64,000 nt of DNA. Origin: Rhodocyclales bacterium. GTDB lineage: Bacteria > Pseudomonadota > Gammaproteobacteria > Burkholderiales > Rhodocyclaceae. The position numbers and the translations under genes are program-made. The notes below the pieces were generated by a model. The model saw only the letters and a list, made by a program, of their open reading frames with translations, was not told the origin of the DNA and ran no database searches. Positions 27,029 to 36,043 of the stretch are shown piece by piece. The first letter of the stretch is position 1, and the number at the start of each line of letters is the position of its first letter. The stretch is from positions 62,001 through 126,000 of the forward strand of contig JACPEH010000013.1 of NCBI GenBank assembly GCA_016183655.1, given 5' to 3'.

Positions 27029-28386
27029 GCGCGCTGCTGGCACTGTCCGACACCACGCTCGCGGCGCTGCAGGCGCGGCTCGACCGGCTCGCCGCCGGTG
27101 CCGCCGGCGGCGCGCTGTTGAGCGTCACCCTCGACCTCGGCGCCGGCGGCCGCGACTGGCTGCAGCGCCCGCCGGCGAGCCGCGAGTTCTGCTACTGGGC
27201 GCGCCCGGATGCCGGCGTCTTCCGCCTCGGCCTCGGCCGCGCCGTCGTCTGCACCTCGGCCGGACCGGCGCGCTTCACCGCGCTGCAGGCGGCGCATGCC
27301 GGCATCGCCGGCGACTGGCGGCGCGACGCGGGCGGCAGCGCGCACGCGCCGGTCGCCTGCCTCGGCTTCGCCTTCGACGAGAACAGCGGCGGCGAGCTGC
27401 CGAACGCCCAGCTCGGCGTCGCCGCGGTGCTGCTGGCCACCGCCGGCGGCCGCTGCAGCGCCACCTTCACGACGCCGGCCCGCGACCGCGCCGGCGCCGT
27501 CGGGCGCTGGCAAAAGCTGCTCGCCGCCGCCCCGCCGGGCGCGACGGCGACGGTCGGCGCCGCCCTTGCCGGCGTGCCCGCCGGCGCCCTCGCCAAGCGC
27601 GCCTGGAACGCCCGCGTGCAGCGCGCTCTCGACGCCATCGCCGCCGGCGAACTGGAGAAGGTGGTGCTGTCGCGCAGCCTGCGCCTGCCGCTGGCCGGGC
27701 GCGTCAGCCCGGCGGCGCTGCTGGCGCGGCTGCTCGAACGCCACCCCGAATCGACGATCTTCGCCGTCGGCAGCGAGAACGCCGTCTTCCTCGGCGCGAC
27801 GCCCGAGCAGCTGGTCGGCTTCGCCGCCGGCGAGGTGCGCGCCGACGCGCTTGCCGGCACCGCCTGGGACGACGAGCCGCTGGCCGTCGACAAGAACGCG
27901 CACGAGCAGGCGCTGGTCGTCGCCGCGATCCGCGAGGCGCTCTCGCCCCTGTGCGCGACGCTGGCGCTGCCGCCGGCACCGCGCGTGCTCGAACTGCGCG
28001 ACCTGCGCCACCTGTGGACACCGATCGCCGGCCGCGTAAAGCCGGGCATCGGCCTCTTCGACCTGATCGCCCGCCTGCACCCGACGCCGGCCGTCGGCGG
28101 CTGGCCGGGCGAGGCCGCGTGCGACTGGCTGCGCCGCCACGGCGAGAAGCGCCCCGGCTGGTACGCCGGCGGCACCGGCTGGATCGACCGCGACGGCAAC
28201 GGCGAGATCGCCGTCGCGCTGCGCTGCGGCCTGCTCACCGCCCGCCACATCGAACTCCCGGCCGGCGCCGGCATCGTCGCCGGCTCGCGCGCCGAACACG
28301 AATTCCGCGAGACGGAAGCGAAGCTGGCGACGATGCTCGGCGCGCTGCGCGCGGATGCCGACCAGGCGCGCACCGGAACCTGCTGA
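27025..28386 (+). CDS. menF: Isochorismate synthase
   Basis: This enzyme converts chorismate to isochorismate, the entry step to menaquinone. The 453-residue chorismate-binding protein has the conserved C-terminal two thirds: KVVLSRSLRL with the catalytic Lys, NAVFLGATPEQLVG, ALAGTAWDDE, LHPTPAVGGWP, GWYAGGTGWID and AGAGIVAGSRAEHEFRE with the metal-binding Glu. Isochorismate synthases for siderophores look similar, but this gene overlaps menE and precedes menD, so a menaquinone role is favoured. The start ATG 27025 overlaps the menE stop. Confidence 0.9.
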   Translation: MSALLALSDTTLAALQARLDRLAAGAAGGALLSVTLDLGAGGRDWLQRPPASREFCYWARPDAGVFRLGLGRAVVCTSAGPARFTALQAAHAGIAGDWRRDAGGSAHAPVACLGFAFDENSGGELPNAQLGVAAVLLATAGGRCSATFTTPARDRAGAVGRWQKLLAAAPPGATATVGAALAGVPAGALAKRAWNARVQRALDAIAAGELEKVVLSRSLRLPLAGRVSPAALLARLLERHPESTIFAVGSENAVFLGATPEQLVGFAAGEVRADALAGTAWDDEPLAVDKNAHEQALVVAAIREALSPLCATLALPPAPRVLELRDLRHLWTPIAGRVKPGIGLFDLIARLHPTPAVGGWPGEAACDWLRRHGEKRPGWYAGGTGWIDRDGNGEIAVALRCGLLTARHIELPAGAGIVAGSRAEHEFRETEAKLATMLGALRADADQARTGTC

Positions 28387-28439
28387 AGGCGACCCCGATG
28401 CGCCCACGGCAATCGCGCAGCGCCGCCAGCCAAGCCGCC

Positions 28440-28466
28440 GTCACCCCGGCGAACGCCGGGGTCCAG
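28440..28466. repeat. GC-rich palindrome between menF and menD
   Basis: The arms ACCCCGGCG and CGCCGGGGT flank a short AAC centre. This gives a strong hairpin in the 184-bp gap between menF and menD. The outline (GTCA...TCCAG) is that of the dispersed REP-like palindrome found at 2031, 9151 and 35431, with a different core. There is no T-tract, so a terminator is doubtful. It might modulate menD expression relative to menEF. Confidence 0.5.
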
Positions 28467-28570
28467 TCACCGCGTCTGCCGCTCCCGCCACGGCCGGCGC
28501 GGGCGGCCGGCCGGCACGCCGGCGCCGCTTCTCATCAAGCCATTCGGCCATTGCCCAGGAAGACGACCCG

Positions 28571-30268
28571 ATGATCCCCGACACCGGCCAGCTCAACCTC
28601 GCCTGGTCCGCCGCACTGGTCGGCGGCCTCGCCGACGCCGGCGTGCGCGAGTTCGTGCTCTCGCCCGGCGCGCGCTCGACGCCGCTGACGCTGGCGGCGC
28701 TGCGCCACCCCGACCTGGCCTGCGAGGTAGTCCTCGACGAGCGCTCGGCCGCCTGGTTCGCGCTCGGCCGCGTGCGCGCCACGGGCCGGCCGGTGGCGCT
28801 GGTGTGCACCTCGGGCACCGCCGCCGCCAACTGGCTGCCGGCGGTGGTCGAGGCCAACCAGAGTGCGCTGCCGCTGCTGCTGCTCTCCGCCGACCGGCCG
28901 CCGGAACTGCACGGCTGGGGCGCCAACCAGACCATCGCGCAGGCCGGGCTGTTCGCCGGCCAGGTGCGCGCCGCGCATGCGCCGGGCGCCCCCTTCCCCG
29001 GCTTCTCGCCGGACTGGCTGCGCCAGCTCGCCGCACGCGCCGTCGCCGACAGCCGCTGGCCGCTGCCGGGGCCGGTGCACCTCAACCTCGCCTTCCGCGA
29101 GCCGCTGCTGCCGGCGACACCCGGACTCGTCTATCCCGACGCGGCGCCGCTCTACTGCGCGCCGCCGACGGCGATGCCGGACGCCGCCGCCGTCCGCCAA
29201 CTGGCGCGGCGGCTGGCCGCCGGCCGCGGCGCCATCGTCTGCGCCGAGGGCTGCGCGGGCGACGGCGACCCCTCCGAATTCGCTGCGGCGGTGACGGCGC
29301 TCGCCGCCCGCCTGGCCTGCCCGATCCTCGCCGAGCCGCTCTCCGGGCTGCGCTTCGGCGCGCACGAACGACGCCACGTCTGCTGCCGCCACGAGCTGTG
29401 GCTGCGCGACGAGGCGCGCGCCGCGGCGCTGCGTCCCGACTGGGTGCTGCGCTTCGGCGCCTTCCCGGTGACGCGCACGCTGCAGCGTTTCCTCGCCGGC
29501 GCCGACACGCTGCTGGTCGAGCCCCACGGCCGCTGGCCGGACCCGCTGCAGCGCACGCGGCAACTGCTGCGCGCCGACCCGCGGGCGGCCTGCCGCGCGC
29601 TGCTCGACGAGGAACTGACGCCGGCGGCCGACGGCTGGCTGACGGCTTTCCGTGCCGCCGAGGCCGACGGCGAACGCCGGCTGGCGGAGACGCCGCAGCC
29701 GCCGGAAGCGGCGCTGTTCGCCGGCCTCTGCCGGGAACTGCCGGCGGGAACGCGCTTCTTCTGCGGCAACTCGCTGCCAATCCGCGACCTCGCGGCGTAT
29801 TCCGGCGGCGGCGCCAACGCGCTGCATTTCTTCGCCAACCGCGGCGCCAGCGGCATCGACGGCAACCTCGCCACCGCCGCCGGCCTGGCCGGCCAAGGCG
29901 CCGCGTCGGCCCCGACCGTTGCCATCGTCGGCGACCTCACCGCGCAGCACGACCTCGGCAGCCTGGCGCTCGCCGCCGGCCGCCCGCTGGCGATCGTCGT
30001 CATCAACAACGGCGGCGGCGGCATCTTCGACCTCTTGCCGCCGGCGGCGCTGCCGGAGTTCGAGACCGGCTGGCTGACGCCGCAGGCGATCGACTTCGCG
30101 TACGCCGCCGCCGCGTTCGGCGTCGACTACCGGCGCTGCGACGACCCGGCGGCGGCGGTTGCCGAAGTCGGCGCCGCGCTCGCCGCCGGCCGGCCGCGGC
30201 TGATCGAGTTCGTCGTCGACCGCGCGCACAGCCTGGCGCGGCGCCGCGTGCCGCCGGCGGAGGGCTGA
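28571..30268 (+). CDS. menD: SEPHCHC synthase (MenD)
   Basis: MenD is the thiamin-diphosphate enzyme that joins 2-oxoglutarate to isochorismate. The 565-residue protein shows REFVLSPGARSTPL near the start, LDERSAAWFALG with the ThDP-activating Glu, and CTSGTAAANWLPAVVEA. LSADRPPELHGWGANQTI, HFFANRGASGIDGNLATA and the cofactor-binding IVGDLTAQHDLGSL to IVVINNGGGGIF region follow. These are all MenD-specific. It follows menF on the same strand after a 184-bp gap containing a hairpin. Two further genes, the cNMP/CBS-DUF294 and exonuclease pair, follow it with 3-bp and overlapping junctions, so they may share its transcript. Confidence 0.95.
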   Translation: MIPDTGQLNLAWSAALVGGLADAGVREFVLSPGARSTPLTLAALRHPDLACEVVLDERSAAWFALGRVRATGRPVALVCTSGTAAANWLPAVVEANQSALPLLLLSADRPPELHGWGANQTIAQAGLFAGQVRAAHAPGAPFPGFSPDWLRQLAARAVADSRWPLPGPVHLNLAFREPLLPATPGLVYPDAAPLYCAPPTAMPDAAAVRQLARRLAAGRGAIVCAEGCAGDGDPSEFAAAVTALAARLACPILAEPLSGLRFGAHERRHVCCRHELWLRDEARAAALRPDWVLRFGAFPVTRTLQRFLAGADTLLVEPHGRWPDPLQRTRQLLRADPRAACRALLDEELTPAADGWLTAFRAAEADGERRLAETPQPPEAALFAGLCRELPAGTRFFCGNSLPIRDLAAYSGGGANALHFFANRGASGIDGNLATAAGLAGQGAASAPTVAIVGDLTAQHDLGSLALAAGRPLAIVVINNGGGGIFDLLPPAALPEFETGWLTPQAIDFAYAAAAFGVDYRRCDDPAAAVAEVGAALAAGRPRLIEFVVDRAHSLARRRVPPAEG

Positions 30269-30271
30269 GCG

Positions 30272-32134
30272 ATGAGCGTCGAACTGGCCGAGATACGCGA
30301 CTTCGTCGCGCCGCTGCCGCCCTTCTCGCTGCTCGACGCGGCAACGCTCGATGCCTTGCCGAAGCAGCTCGCAGTGCGCTACCTGCGCCGCGGCAGCGAC
30401 TTTCCGCCGGCCGACGAGGCGCCGGCGCTGTACCTCGTGCGCAAAGGCGCGATCGAGCGGCGCGACGCGCACGGCAGCCTCGTCGACATGCTCGCCGAGG
30501 GCGACGTGTTCGCCGCGCCCTGCCTCGGCGGCGACGGCAGCGACCGCTGCACCGCGGTCGAGGACACCCTGGTCTATCTGCTGCCCTGCCCGGCGCTGCA
30601 GGCGCTGCGGCGCGCGCAGCCGGCCTTCGACGCGCATTTCGCGCAGTCGACCGCCGAGCGCCTGCGCCACGCCCGCCGCGGCACCGCCTTCGGCGCCGAC
30701 GAAACCGCGGCCGACCCGCTGGCGCAGCCGGTCGGCGCGTTCGCCGCACGCACGCCGGTCGCCGCACCGCCGACGCTGTCGATCCGCGAGGCCGCGCAGC
30801 GCATGAGCGAGGCGCGCGTCTCGGCGCTGATGATCGTCGACGGCGAACGCCTCGCCGGCATCGTCACCGACCGCGACCTGCGCCGCCGCTGCCTCGCCGC
30901 CGGCCTGTCGCCGGAGGCGCCGGTGACGGCGATCATGAGCGCGCCGGTGGCCAGCATCGGCCCGGAGAGCCCGGCCTTCGAAGCCCTGCTGGCGATGACC
31001 CGGCTCGGCATCCACCACCTGCCGCTGGTCGACGCCGGCGGCGTGCGCGGGCTGGTGTCGAGCACCGACCTGCTGCGCCGGCAGGGAACGGCAACGGTGC
31101 ATCTGGCGCGCCGCGTGCGCCGATGCGCTTCGCCGGCGGCACTCACCGCGGCCGCCGGCGAGCTGCCCGAGCTGCAGCTGCGGCTGGCCGCCGCCGGCGC
31201 CGGCGCGGCGCAGGTCGGGCAGGCGCTGACGGCGATCTACGACGCCGTCAGCTGCCGGCTGATCGAGCTCGCCGAAGGCGAACTCGGGCCGCCGCCGGTG
31301 CCCTACGCCTGGGCCGCCTGCGGCTCGCAGGGGCGGCACGAGCAGACCGTGCATTCGGACCAGGACAACGCCCTCGTGGTGCACGACGACTACCGGCCGG
31401 AGGCGCACGGCGCCTGGTTCGCGGCGCTGGCGCAGCGGGTCAACGACGGCCTCGACGCGTGCGGCGTGCGCTACTGCCCGGGGCGGGTGATGGCGAGCAA
31501 CGCGGAGTGGCGGCAGCCGCAGCGGGCGTGGTGCGACTACTTCGCGGCCTGGATCGGGCAGGCCGACCAGCGCGCGGCGATGCTCGCCGCCAACTTCCTC
31601 GACCTGCGCGTGATCCGCGGCGACCCGGCACTGCTGGCGCCGGTGCATGCGACGGTGGTCCGCGAATGCGCGCAGCACGAGCTGTTCCTCGCGCGGATGA
31701 CCGCCAACGCGCTGGCCAACCGGCCGCCGCTCGGCTTCTTCCGCAACTTCCTGCTCGAACACGGCGGCGCGCATGTCGACGCCTTCGACATCAAGCGCGG
31801 CGGACTGCTGCCGATTTCCGACCTGGCGCGCGTGCACGCGCTCGCCGCCGGCCGCGCCGAGATCGGCACGCTGGCCCGGCTGCACGCCGTCGCCGGCGGC
31901 CCGACGCTGTCCGCCGAGGGCGCGCAGGAACTGGCCGAGGCCTTCGAATTCCTCGGCGGCCTGCGCCTGCGCCACCAGTCGGCACAGCTTCGCCGCGGCG
32001 AGACGCCCGACAACCTGATCGCCCCGGCGGCGCTGAGCGCGCTCGAACGCGCCGAGCTGAAGGCGGCGTTTGCGGCGATCGGCCGCCAGCAGGCGGTGCT
32101 GGCGCAGCGCTACGCGGTGGGGAGGGAAGTGTGA
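30272..32134 (+). CDS. Cyclic-nucleotide-binding / CBS / DUF294 putative nucleotidyltransferase
   Basis: This 620-residue cytosolic protein has a cNMP-binding-like domain (about 10-130), two CBS domains (about 155-275), then the DUF294 domain with GSQGRHEQTVHSDQDN at 351-366, and the DUF294 C-terminal region. It is the fuller version of the protein at 2119-3576, which lacks the cNMP domain. The architecture suggests that nucleotide signals gate a nucleotidyl-transfer activity. The substrate is unknown. It starts 3 bp after menD, and its TGA overlaps the GTG of the next, exonuclease, gene, so the pair is translated together. Confidence 0.88.
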   Translation: MSVELAEIRDFVAPLPPFSLLDAATLDALPKQLAVRYLRRGSDFPPADEAPALYLVRKGAIERRDAHGSLVDMLAEGDVFAAPCLGGDGSDRCTAVEDTLVYLLPCPALQALRRAQPAFDAHFAQSTAERLRHARRGTAFGADETAADPLAQPVGAFAARTPVAAPPTLSIREAAQRMSEARVSALMIVDGERLAGIVTDRDLRRRCLAAGLSPEAPVTAIMSAPVASIGPESPAFEALLAMTRLGIHHLPLVDAGGVRGLVSSTDLLRRQGTATVHLARRVRRCASPAALTAAAGELPELQLRLAAAGAGAAQVGQALTAIYDAVSCRLIELAEGELGPPPVPYAWAACGSQGRHEQTVHSDQDNALVVHDDYRPEAHGAWFAALAQRVNDGLDACGVRYCPGRVMASNAEWRQPQRAWCDYFAAWIGQADQRAAMLAANFLDLRVIRGDPALLAPVHATVVRECAQHELFLARMTANALANRPPLGFFRNFLLEHGGAHVDAFDIKRGGLLPISDLARVHALAAGRAEIGTLARLHAVAGGPTLSAEGAQELAEAFEFLGGLRLRHQSAQLRRGETPDNLIAPAALSALERAELKAAFAAIGRQQAVLAQRYAVGREV

Positions 32135-32808
32135 TCCGCCACCTTGCCGGCGAGCTGCGCCGCCGCTGGCTGCTGGCGCGGGCGCCGGCGGGGCCGCGGC
32201 GCGACTTCCTCGCCGTCCCCTGGCCGCGCAGCGGGCTGCCCTGCGCCGCCGCCGGCTACCTCGCCCTCGACCTGGAGACCACCGGCGGCGACCCGGCGCG
32301 GCACGAGATCGTCAGCCTCGGCTGGGTCTGCGTCGACGGCCCGCGCATCGACCTCGGCAGCGCGCGGCACCGCATCGTTTGCCTGGCCGGCGCGATCAGC
32401 GCCGAATCGGCAACGGTGCACGCCATCACCGACGACGAAGCGGCTGCCGGCGTACCGCTGGAAGAGGCCTTGCGCGAACTGCTGGCGGCGCTCGCCGGGC
32501 GCGTGCTGATCGCCCACTACGCGCGCACCGAACTCGGCTTCGTCGACGCCGCCTGCCGCCGGCTGCTCGGCGGCGGCATCGCCATTCCCGCGGTGGACAC
32601 GCTGGACCTCGCGCTGCGCCGCCTGGCCCGCCTGCGGCAGACGGCGGCGCCCGGCAGCCTGCGCCTGGGCGCGCTGCGCCGGCACTACAACCTGCCCCGC
32701 TATCCGGCGCACAACGCGCTCTCCGACGCGCTCGCCGCCGCCGAGCTGTTCCTCGCGCAGCTTGCCGACGCGTCGCCGCCGCCGCGGCTCGCCGACTGGC
32801 TGGCCTGA
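32131..32808 (+). CDS. DEDDh-family 3'-5' exonuclease
   Basis: This 225-residue DnaQ-like protein starts with GTG at 32131, preceded by GGGGAGGGAA and overlapping the upstream stop as GTGA. The first acidic pair is in LALDLETTGGD (Asp47, Glu49) and the last motif is AHNALSDALAAAEL (His and Asp). In motif II the usual AHNAxFD reads AHYARTEL, with Glu in place of Asp, an acceptable substitution. It probably degrades a nucleic acid or small nucleotide. The repeated pairing with a CBS-DUF294 protein, here and at 2119-5680, argues that the two act on the same molecule. Confidence 0.85.
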   Translation: MIRHLAGELRRRWLLARAPAGPRRDFLAVPWPRSGLPCAAAGYLALDLETTGGDPARHEIVSLGWVCVDGPRIDLGSARHRIVCLAGAISAESATVHAITDDEAAAGVPLEEALRELLAALAGRVLIAHYARTELGFVDAACRRLLGGGIAIPAVDTLDLALRRLARLRQTAAPGSLRLGALRRHYNLPRYPAHNALSDALAAAELFLAQLADASPPPRLADWLA

Positions 32809-32817
32809 CGGCCGGCG

Positions 32818-34065
32818 CTAGCCGCTGCGCGCCTCGCGCCCGGTGAGCTGCTGCACGATCAGGCTGCCGACCATGTCGCCCTCGACGTTGACCGCGGTGC
32901 GCACGGTGTCGAGCACGCGGTCGATCGGCAGCAGGATGGCGATCGCCGCCGTCGGCAGGCCGACCGATTCGAGCACCAGCACCATGCTCAGCATGCCGAC
33001 GCTGGGAATCCCCGGCGCGCCGACGGCGCCGAGCATGGCGACGAAGAAGATGACCAGCTGCTGCACCAGGTCGAGCTCGATGCCGGCCAGCCGGGCGACG
33101 AACAGCGCCGCCGCGGCCTCGTAGAGCGCGGTGCCGTCCATGTTGACGGTGGCACCGAGCGGCACGACGAAGTTGGCGATGTCCTTCTTCACGTGCAGGT
33201 GCTGTTCGGTGCAACGCATCGTCACCGGCAGCGTTGCCGCGCTGGAGCTGGTGGCGAAGGCGGTGACCAGCGCCTCGCGCGCGCCGCGCCAGAAGCGCAG
33301 CGGCGACATCCGCGTGACCAGCCAGAGCAGCAGCGGCAGCACGACGGCGCCATGGAACAGCGTCGAGCCGATGACGACGGCGATGAATTCGCCGAGCGAG
33401 CCGAGCAGGCGCGTGTCCTGCGTCGCCACCAGACGCAGCAGCAGCGCGGCGATGCCGAGCGGCGCCAGGTGCATGATCCAGCCGACCACCATCAGGCACA
33501 GCTCCTGCAACTCCTCGAGCAGTGCGCGCAGGTTGCGGTAGCGCTCGCCGCCGACCACCAGCGCGACGCCGAGGAACAGCGCGACGATCAGCACGGCAAG
33601 GATCTCGCCCTCGGCCAGCGCCTTGAACGGGTTCTGGAACAGCCCGTGCAGGAACTGCGCGAAGTAGTCGGGGAGCGGCATCTGCCGCGCCTGGAAGTTG
33701 CGCGTCGCCTCCTCGAACATCGCCAGCTGCAGCCCCTCGCCGGGACGGAACAGGTGCGCCGCGCCGAAGCCGATAACGATGGCGACCGACATCGACAGCG
33801 TGAAGAAGCCGAGCGTGACGATCCACACCCGGTGCATCTGCCGGTGCGCGCGCAGGTTGGCGACGCCGACGACGATCGACGAGAAGACCAGCGGCACCAG
33901 CACCAGCTTGAGCAGGTCGAGGAACAGCGTGCCGACCAGCTTGGCCGCGTAGAGCACCGGCCCGGCCTGGGCCTGCGCCGGGCCGCCATTGGCGACGAGG
34001 AGGCCACCGGCGATGCCGAGCGCGGCGGCGACGAGGATGCGGGCGTTGAGCGAGCGAGGCAGCAT
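32818..34065 (-). CDS. DAACS-family dicarboxylate/amino acid:cation symporter
   Basis: This 415-residue inner-membrane symporter has the family hallmarks: the serine-rich re-entrant loop SSSAATLPVTM, the helix-7 motif VPLGATVNMDGTALYE, the second hairpin GAPGIPSVG, and DRVLDTVRTAVNVEGD in helix 8. These bind the dicarboxylate or amino acid and the coupling Na+/H+. ATG 34065 (MLPRSLNARILV) starts right before helix 1; upstream in-frame sequence is charged. C4-dicarboxylates, glutamate or aspartate are the likely substrates. It is convergent with the exonuclease gene, 9 bp apart, and divergent from dinB. Confidence 0.92.
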   Translation of the reverse strand: MLPRSLNARILVAAALGIAGGLLVANGGPAQAQAGPVLYAAKLVGTLFLDLLKLVLVPLVFSSIVVGVANLRAHRQMHRVWIVTLGFFTLSMSVAIVIGFGAAHLFRPGEGLQLAMFEEATRNFQARQMPLPDYFAQFLHGLFQNPFKALAEGEILAVLIVALFLGVALVVGGERYRNLRALLEELQELCLMVVGWIMHLAPLGIAALLLRLVATQDTRLLGSLGEFIAVVIGSTLFHGAVVLPLLLWLVTRMSPLRFWRGAREALVTAFATSSSAATLPVTMRCTEQHLHVKKDIANFVVPLGATVNMDGTALYEAAAALFVARLAGIELDLVQQLVIFFVAMLGAVGAPGIPSVGMLSMVLVLESVGLPTAAIAILLPIDRVLDTVRTAVNVEGDMVGSLIVQQLTGREARSG

Positions 34066-34178
34066 CGGGGTCCGTTCGTAGGCTTGGGATGCGCCGATTC
34101 TAACCGCTCCCTGCGCCGCTTCGCGCCGGGCCGCGGCGAGCACGCCCGGAACCCGTCATTCCGGGGCCGCCTGCCCGC

Positions 34179-34221
34179 TTGGGCCGGCCCGCCAAATCCA
34201 ATATACTGTACAAATGAACAG
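34179..34221 (+). promoter_or_regulatory. LexA-controlled, apparently leaderless dinB promoter
   Basis: A perfect LexA box, CTGT-N8-ACAG, lies at 34206-34221. TATACT at 34202-34207 is a good -10, with TTGGGC at 34179-34184 as -35 and 17-bp spacing. Seven bases after the -10 is the A of the dinB ATG (34214), so the start codon would be the first transcribed base. There is no Shine-Dalgarno sequence. The LexA box overlaps the -10, the start site and the first three codons, so bound LexA would block initiation directly. Confidence 0.72.
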
Positions 34222-35368
34222 TAACCGCCGCATCGCCCACCTCGACATGGACGCCTTCTTCGCCTCGGTCGAGCTGCTGCGCTATCCAGAGTTGCGCGGC
34301 CGGGCGGTGGTGGTCGGCGGCCGCAGCGTGCCGCCGCCACGCCCGCAGGCCGACGGCGACAAGGGCTTTGCCCGGCTACGCGACTATGTCGGGCGCGGCG
34401 TGGTCACCACCTCCACCTACGAAGCCCGCGCGCTCGGCGTGTTTTCCGGGATGGGGCTGATGAAGTCGGCGCAGCTCGCGCCCGACGCCATCCTGCTGCC
34501 GGCCAACTTCGACGCCTACCGCCACTACTCGCGGCTGTTCAAGGCCGCCGTCGCCCGCATCGCGCCGCAGATCGAGGATCGCGGCATCGACGAGATCTAC
34601 CTCGACCTCAGCGACATTGCCGAGGACACGCACGCGCTCGGGCAGCGCCTGCGCGACGCCGTGTTCAAGGCGACTGGTCTCACCTGCTCGATCGGCATCA
34701 GCCCGAACAAGCTGCTGTCGAAGATCTGCTCCGACCTCGACAAGCCGAACGGGCTGACGGTGCTCGGCGCGGACGACATCGCGGCGCGGATCTGGCCGCT
34801 GCCGGTGCGCAAGATCAACGGCATCGGGCCGAAGGCGAACGAGCGGCTGGCCGGCCTCGGCATCGCCATCATCGGCGAGCTGGCGGCGGCGCCGCCCGAA
34901 TTCCTGGTCGAACACTTCGGCCGCAGCAACGGCGCCTGGCTGCACCGCGCCGCCCACGGCATCGACGAGCGACCGGTGGTGACCGAATCCGAGCCGAAGT
35001 CGATCAGCCGCGAAACCACCTTCGACCGCGACCTGCACGCCGCCCGCGACCGCGCCGAGCTGTCCGCGATCTTCACCGACCTCTGCCTGCGCCTCGCCGA
35101 CGACCTCCAGCGCAAGGGCTACGCCAGCCGCACCATCGGCATCAAGCTGCGCTATGCGGATTTCCGCGCCGTGACGCGCGACCTGACGCTGCCGGCCCCG
35201 GTCGCCGACGGCCGGCAGATCCGCAAGGCGGCCGGCGAGTGCCTGAAGCGCGTGCCGCTCGACGCGCGCATCCGCCTGCTCGGCGTGCGCGCGAGCGGCC
35301 TGTCACCGCTGGCGGAAGCGGCACCGGACACCGGCGCGCAGCAGGCCGAACTGCCGTTCCCCGATTGA
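34214..35368 (+). CDS. dinB: DNA polymerase IV (Y family)
   Basis: This 384-residue translesion polymerase is induced by DNA damage. Catalytic motifs are present: AHLDMDAFFASVE with the first Asp, and IDEIYLDLSD with the second Asp-Glu pair. TYEARALGVFSGM-type sequence follows, with NKLLSKICSDLDKPNGLTV and the HhH region INGIGPKANERLAGLGI. About 25 extra residues (PPPRPQADGDKGFARLRDYV) sit between GGRS and the VVTTSTYEAR motif, an insertion relative to E. coli DinB. The ATG at 34214 is the only start that keeps the first motif, and it lies inside the LexA box. No imuA/imuB/dnaE2 genes are adjacent. Confidence 0.95.
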   Translation: MNSNRRIAHLDMDAFFASVELLRYPELRGRAVVVGGRSVPPPRPQADGDKGFARLRDYVGRGVVTTSTYEARALGVFSGMGLMKSAQLAPDAILLPANFDAYRHYSRLFKAAVARIAPQIEDRGIDEIYLDLSDIAEDTHALGQRLRDAVFKATGLTCSIGISPNKLLSKICSDLDKPNGLTVLGADDIAARIWPLPVRKINGIGPKANERLAGLGIAIIGELAAAPPEFLVEHFGRSNGAWLHRAAHGIDERPVVTESEPKSISRETTFDRDLHAARDRAELSAIFTDLCLRLADDLQRKGYASRTIGIKLRYADFRAVTRDLTLPAPVADGRQIRKAAGECLKRVPLDARIRLLGVRASGLSPLAEAAPDTGAQQAELPFPD

Positions 35369-35430
35369 CCGGCCCTGCCCCGGAATGACGGCAAGGGGCG
35401 ATTGGCACCCGCAGCCCGCCACGCTCCCCC

Positions 35431-35910
35431 GTCATTCCGGGCTTGACCCGGAATCCAGTTGCGGCGGCTGGCATCCCCTGGATTCCGGGTTCCGCTACGC
35501 GGCCCCGGAATGACGGAGGGGGTCGATGTGCACCCGCGGCCCGCCACCCTCCCCCCGTCATTCCGGGCTTGACCCGGAATCCAGTTACGGCGGCTGGCAC
35601 CCCCCTGGATTCCGGGTTCCGCTACGCGGCCCCGGAATGACGGCGGGGGTCGATGGTGCCCCCGCGGCCCGCCACACTCCCCCCGTCATTCCGGGCTTGA
35701 CCCGGAATCCAGTTACGGCGGCTGGCATCCCCTGGATTCCGGGTTCCGCTGCGCGGCCCCGGAATGACGGAGGGAGTCGATGTGCCCCCGCGGCCCGCCA
35801 CGCCCCCCTCGTCATTCCGGGGCTGCCCGCCAGGGCAGAACCCGGAATCCAGGGAATGACCTCACCCGGTGATGGATTCCGGCTTTCGCAGCAAAGCCCC
35901 GGAATGACAG
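35431..35910. repeat. Tandem array of about 127-bp units built from REP-like palindromes
   Basis: The 675-bp gap 35369-36043 has no gene. Three near-identical units start at 35431, 35557 and 35684 (spacing 126-127 bp), and a diverged fourth starts at 35811. Each unit contains the palindrome GTCATTCCGGG...CCCGGAATCCAG, a GGCGGCTGGCA spacer, a second palindrome GGATTCCGGG...CCCCGGAATGACGG, and a spacer with CGCGGCCCGCCAC. The spacers differ by a few bases and one-base indels. Single copies of the palindrome occur at 2031 and 9151. The role is unknown; candidates are gyrase/IHF binding or mRNA 3'-end protection. Confidence 0.85.
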
Positions 35911-36043
35911 GGTGCTGCGCTTCGTCGCCAACCGGAAAGTGCTGCCGACGGCGAACTATGGCCGCTCCGCCCATGTCTCAGAGGTGACAACATCCGGCAC
36001 GCGAACGGCATGTTCGCGTCGCCAGCAGCGAAAGGAGAACACC

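Noticed and set aside
28535-31975. 1146-codon open frame on the minus strand across menD and the cNMP/CBS-DUF294 gene
   Set aside because: It spans two real plus-strand genes and their junction and shows only codon-bias shadow composition.
35431-35910. Regular repeats that might be a CRISPR array
   Set aside because: The units are 126-127 bp, composed of palindromes, and the spacers are nearly identical to one another, so there are no unique spacers. No cas genes are nearby.
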